Source: Methylococcales bacterium (GTDB lineage: Bacteria; Pseudomonadota; Gammaproteobacteria; Methylococcales; Methylomonadaceae). Taken from it: a DNA stretch of 6,567 bases. Below are positions 5,869 through 6,567 of the stretch, piece by piece. Location: positions 1 through 6,567 of the forward strand of contig SHZG01000132.1 of NCBI GenBank assembly GCA_009692395.1, read 5' to 3'. Numbering within the stretch: position 1 is the stretch's first letter; the number at the start of each line of letters is the position of its first letter. The notes under the pieces were generated by a model. The model did no database searches and was not told where the DNA came from. It was given only the letters and a program-made list of their open reading frames with translations. The translations under genes were made by a program, and so were the position numbers.

Positions 5869-5896
5869 ACCAACGCTATTGGGCGTTGGTTTTAAT
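5869..5896 (+). terminator. Probable Rho-independent terminator after the beta-barrel gene
   Basis: ACCAACGC (5869-5876) pairs with GCGTTGGT (5883-5890) around a 6-base loop, and TTTAAT follows. It lies 25 bases after the stop of the beta-barrel gene and ends about 30 bases before the lipoprotein ATG. The stem is short and the T run modest, so termination may be partial. Confidence 0.55.
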
Positions 5897-5924
5897 ACAC
5901 AAAAACTATCAAGAAATCATCACA

Positions 5925-6378
5925 ATGCATACATCAATCATTACTTCACGCCTATTAAAAGGCGTTAGCATTGCCCTAGTCGGTGGTCTTTTAACCGCGT
6001 GTGCGGCGATGAAAGCGGACGAAGCAAAGTCTAAAGAACAGTTATTAGCCGCTGCTGGTTTTAAAATGCAGTTGGCAAACACACCAGCAAAAATGGCGCA
6101 TTTAAAAACCTTGCAACAACAAAAAATAGTGACTCATGTCAAAGACGGCATTAATTATTATGTTTATGCGGATGCTACGGACTTGCCAATGTGTCTACAT
6201 CGGTAAAGACGCTAATTATCAAAGTTTCCAGCAATTACAAGTTCAGAAAAATATCGCTCACGAGCAACAAATGACCGCAGAAATGAATCAAGATAATGCG
6301 CTGAATTGGGGTATGTGGGGGCCTGGTTATAGTCACACGATTACCCACAACTTCCCACAATGCGGTACAGTAAGATAA
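5925..6378 (+). pseudogene. Small lipoprotein with a frameshift
   Basis: The chosen ATG at 5925 gives a short lipoprotein signal, LLKGVSIALVGGLLTACAAM, with a clear lipobox (LTAC), so the mature protein would be lipid-anchored. The first frame reads LLAAAGFKMQLANTPAKMAH, LKTLQQQKIVTHVKDG and INYYVYADATD, then goes out of frame and stops after PMCLHR at 6206. One frame over, the sequence continues as CQCVYIGKDANYQSFQQLQ and reaches NQDNALNWGMWGPGY. One extra base at about 6183 separates the halves; removing it gives YYVYADATDCQCVYIGKD. I recall a family of small gammaproteobacterial lipoproteins with the same LLAAAGF, HLKTL, YYVYAD, CxCxYxG and WGPW signatures and no known function. The last residues (from about 6334, SHTITHNF to the stop) may be insertion-sequence DNA rather than the native C-terminus. 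An upstream TTG at 5886 is unlikely because it overlaps the terminator hairpin. Confidence 0.78.
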
Positions 6379-6567
6379 TTTGAACTAACAAACCGATGAT
6401 AGCAATGAACTGGATACCACAGGAACTGGGGGTCTGTGCTTGGGCGACACGAGACGTGTTGCGAGGTTGTACAAGGTAATAGACAGTTTAGCGGCACAGC
6501 CGACGGCGAGTATTCCGTTAGCGGCAGCGGGCTGGGCAGACACCAAGGCGTGCTACCGATTATTGGC
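6334..6567 (+). mobile_element. Tn5/IS50-like (IS4-family) insertion sequence, left part
   Basis: The right edge of the window enters a second insertion sequence, identified by the transposase N-terminus at 6405-6567. Its left tip is uncertain. Bases 6341-6352 (TTACCCACAACT) resemble the inner part of the IS50 outside end (TTATACACAAGT, 9 of 12 match). Placing the tip at 6334 would leave about 71 bases before the transposase ATG, a spacing like that of IS50. The element type is well supported; the boundary is a guess. Confidence 0.5.
6405..6567 (+). pseudogene. Tn5-like transposase, N-terminal part, frameshifted and cut by the window
   Basis: From the ATG at 6405 the first frame reads MNWIPQEL. 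It then loses register at the five-G run (6428-6432) and would stop at a TAA near 6477. The frame starting GGT at 6431 stays open to the end of the window: GGLCLGDTRRVARLYKVIDS, LAAQPTASIPLAAAGWADTK and ACYRLL. This matches the N-terminal DNA-binding domain of Tn5/IS50-type transposases (PF14706), whose pattern is LGDxRRxxRL, then PxASIPxAxxGWAxTKAxYR. One missing base in the G run explains the break (ELGGLCLGD when restored). The catalytic DDE core lies off the window. In the family the protein is about 450-480 residues and moves the element by cut-and-paste. As read, the gene cannot make a full transposase. Confidence 0.8.

Noticed and set aside
6409..6567. Frame ending QFSGTADGEYSVSGSGLGRH as a surface protein
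   Set aside because: It looks protein-like at first, but the frame one base over gives a clear Tn5-type transposase N-terminus (LGDTRRVARL ... ASIPLAAAGWADTK), which is a much stronger match.
1..6567. CRISPR array, tRNA, rRNA or riboswitch
   Set aside because: No regularly spaced repeats, cloverleaf-like segments or conserved rRNA or riboswitch motifs were seen on either strand.

Overview
The window looks like an accessory, partly decaying stretch of a gammaproteobacterial chromosome of moderate to low GC. The PEP synthase closely resembles gammaproteobacterial PpsA. The small exported proteins and the GTAGAGACGTTGC-type palindrome recall, from memory, sulfur-oxidiser or methanotroph lineages (Thiotrichales, Methylococcales). 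That placement is inference; no rRNA or other phylogenetic marker is present.

Layout: (1) Bases 1-292 are the 3' end of an IS1-family element: the C-terminal part of its DDE transposase and a probable right inverted repeat. (2) The element abuts a PEP synthase gene (to 2394) that has lost its first ~100-110 codons. The phosphohistidine site and the C-terminal Cys motif are intact, and a 50-codon membrane protein (2397-2549) follows at once. (3) A 12-bp perfect hairpin (2559-2587) separates these from a secreted pentapeptide-repeat protein (2612-3388). (4) A 13-bp palindrome (3394-3422) lies between convergent genes. It is followed on the minus strand by a small exported two-cysteine protein (3437-3775) and a membrane-anchored AlbA_2/Schlafen-type protein (3877-4710). 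(5) A gene-poor AT-rich stretch (4711-5037) precedes a second plus-strand cluster. This holds an outer-membrane beta-barrel gene (5038-5843, no normal start codon, one frameshift), a small lipoprotein gene (5925-6378, one frameshift) and the start of a Tn5/IS50-like (IS4-family) transposase (6405 to window end, one frameshift at a G run).

The window is therefore bracketed by two unrelated insertion sequences. Coding damage is concentrated on the right: three single-base frame lesions and a missing ATG within about 1.4 kb, while the left and middle ORFs are open. This is either real decay next to mobile elements or locally poor sequence. Most of the non-mobile genes encode exported or membrane proteins, but nothing ties them into one pathway. 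I do not see a convincing new multi-gene system. The items most worth a second look are the IS/ppsA junction, the membrane-tethered AlbA_2 protein, the exported pentapeptide protein and the clustered frame lesions.
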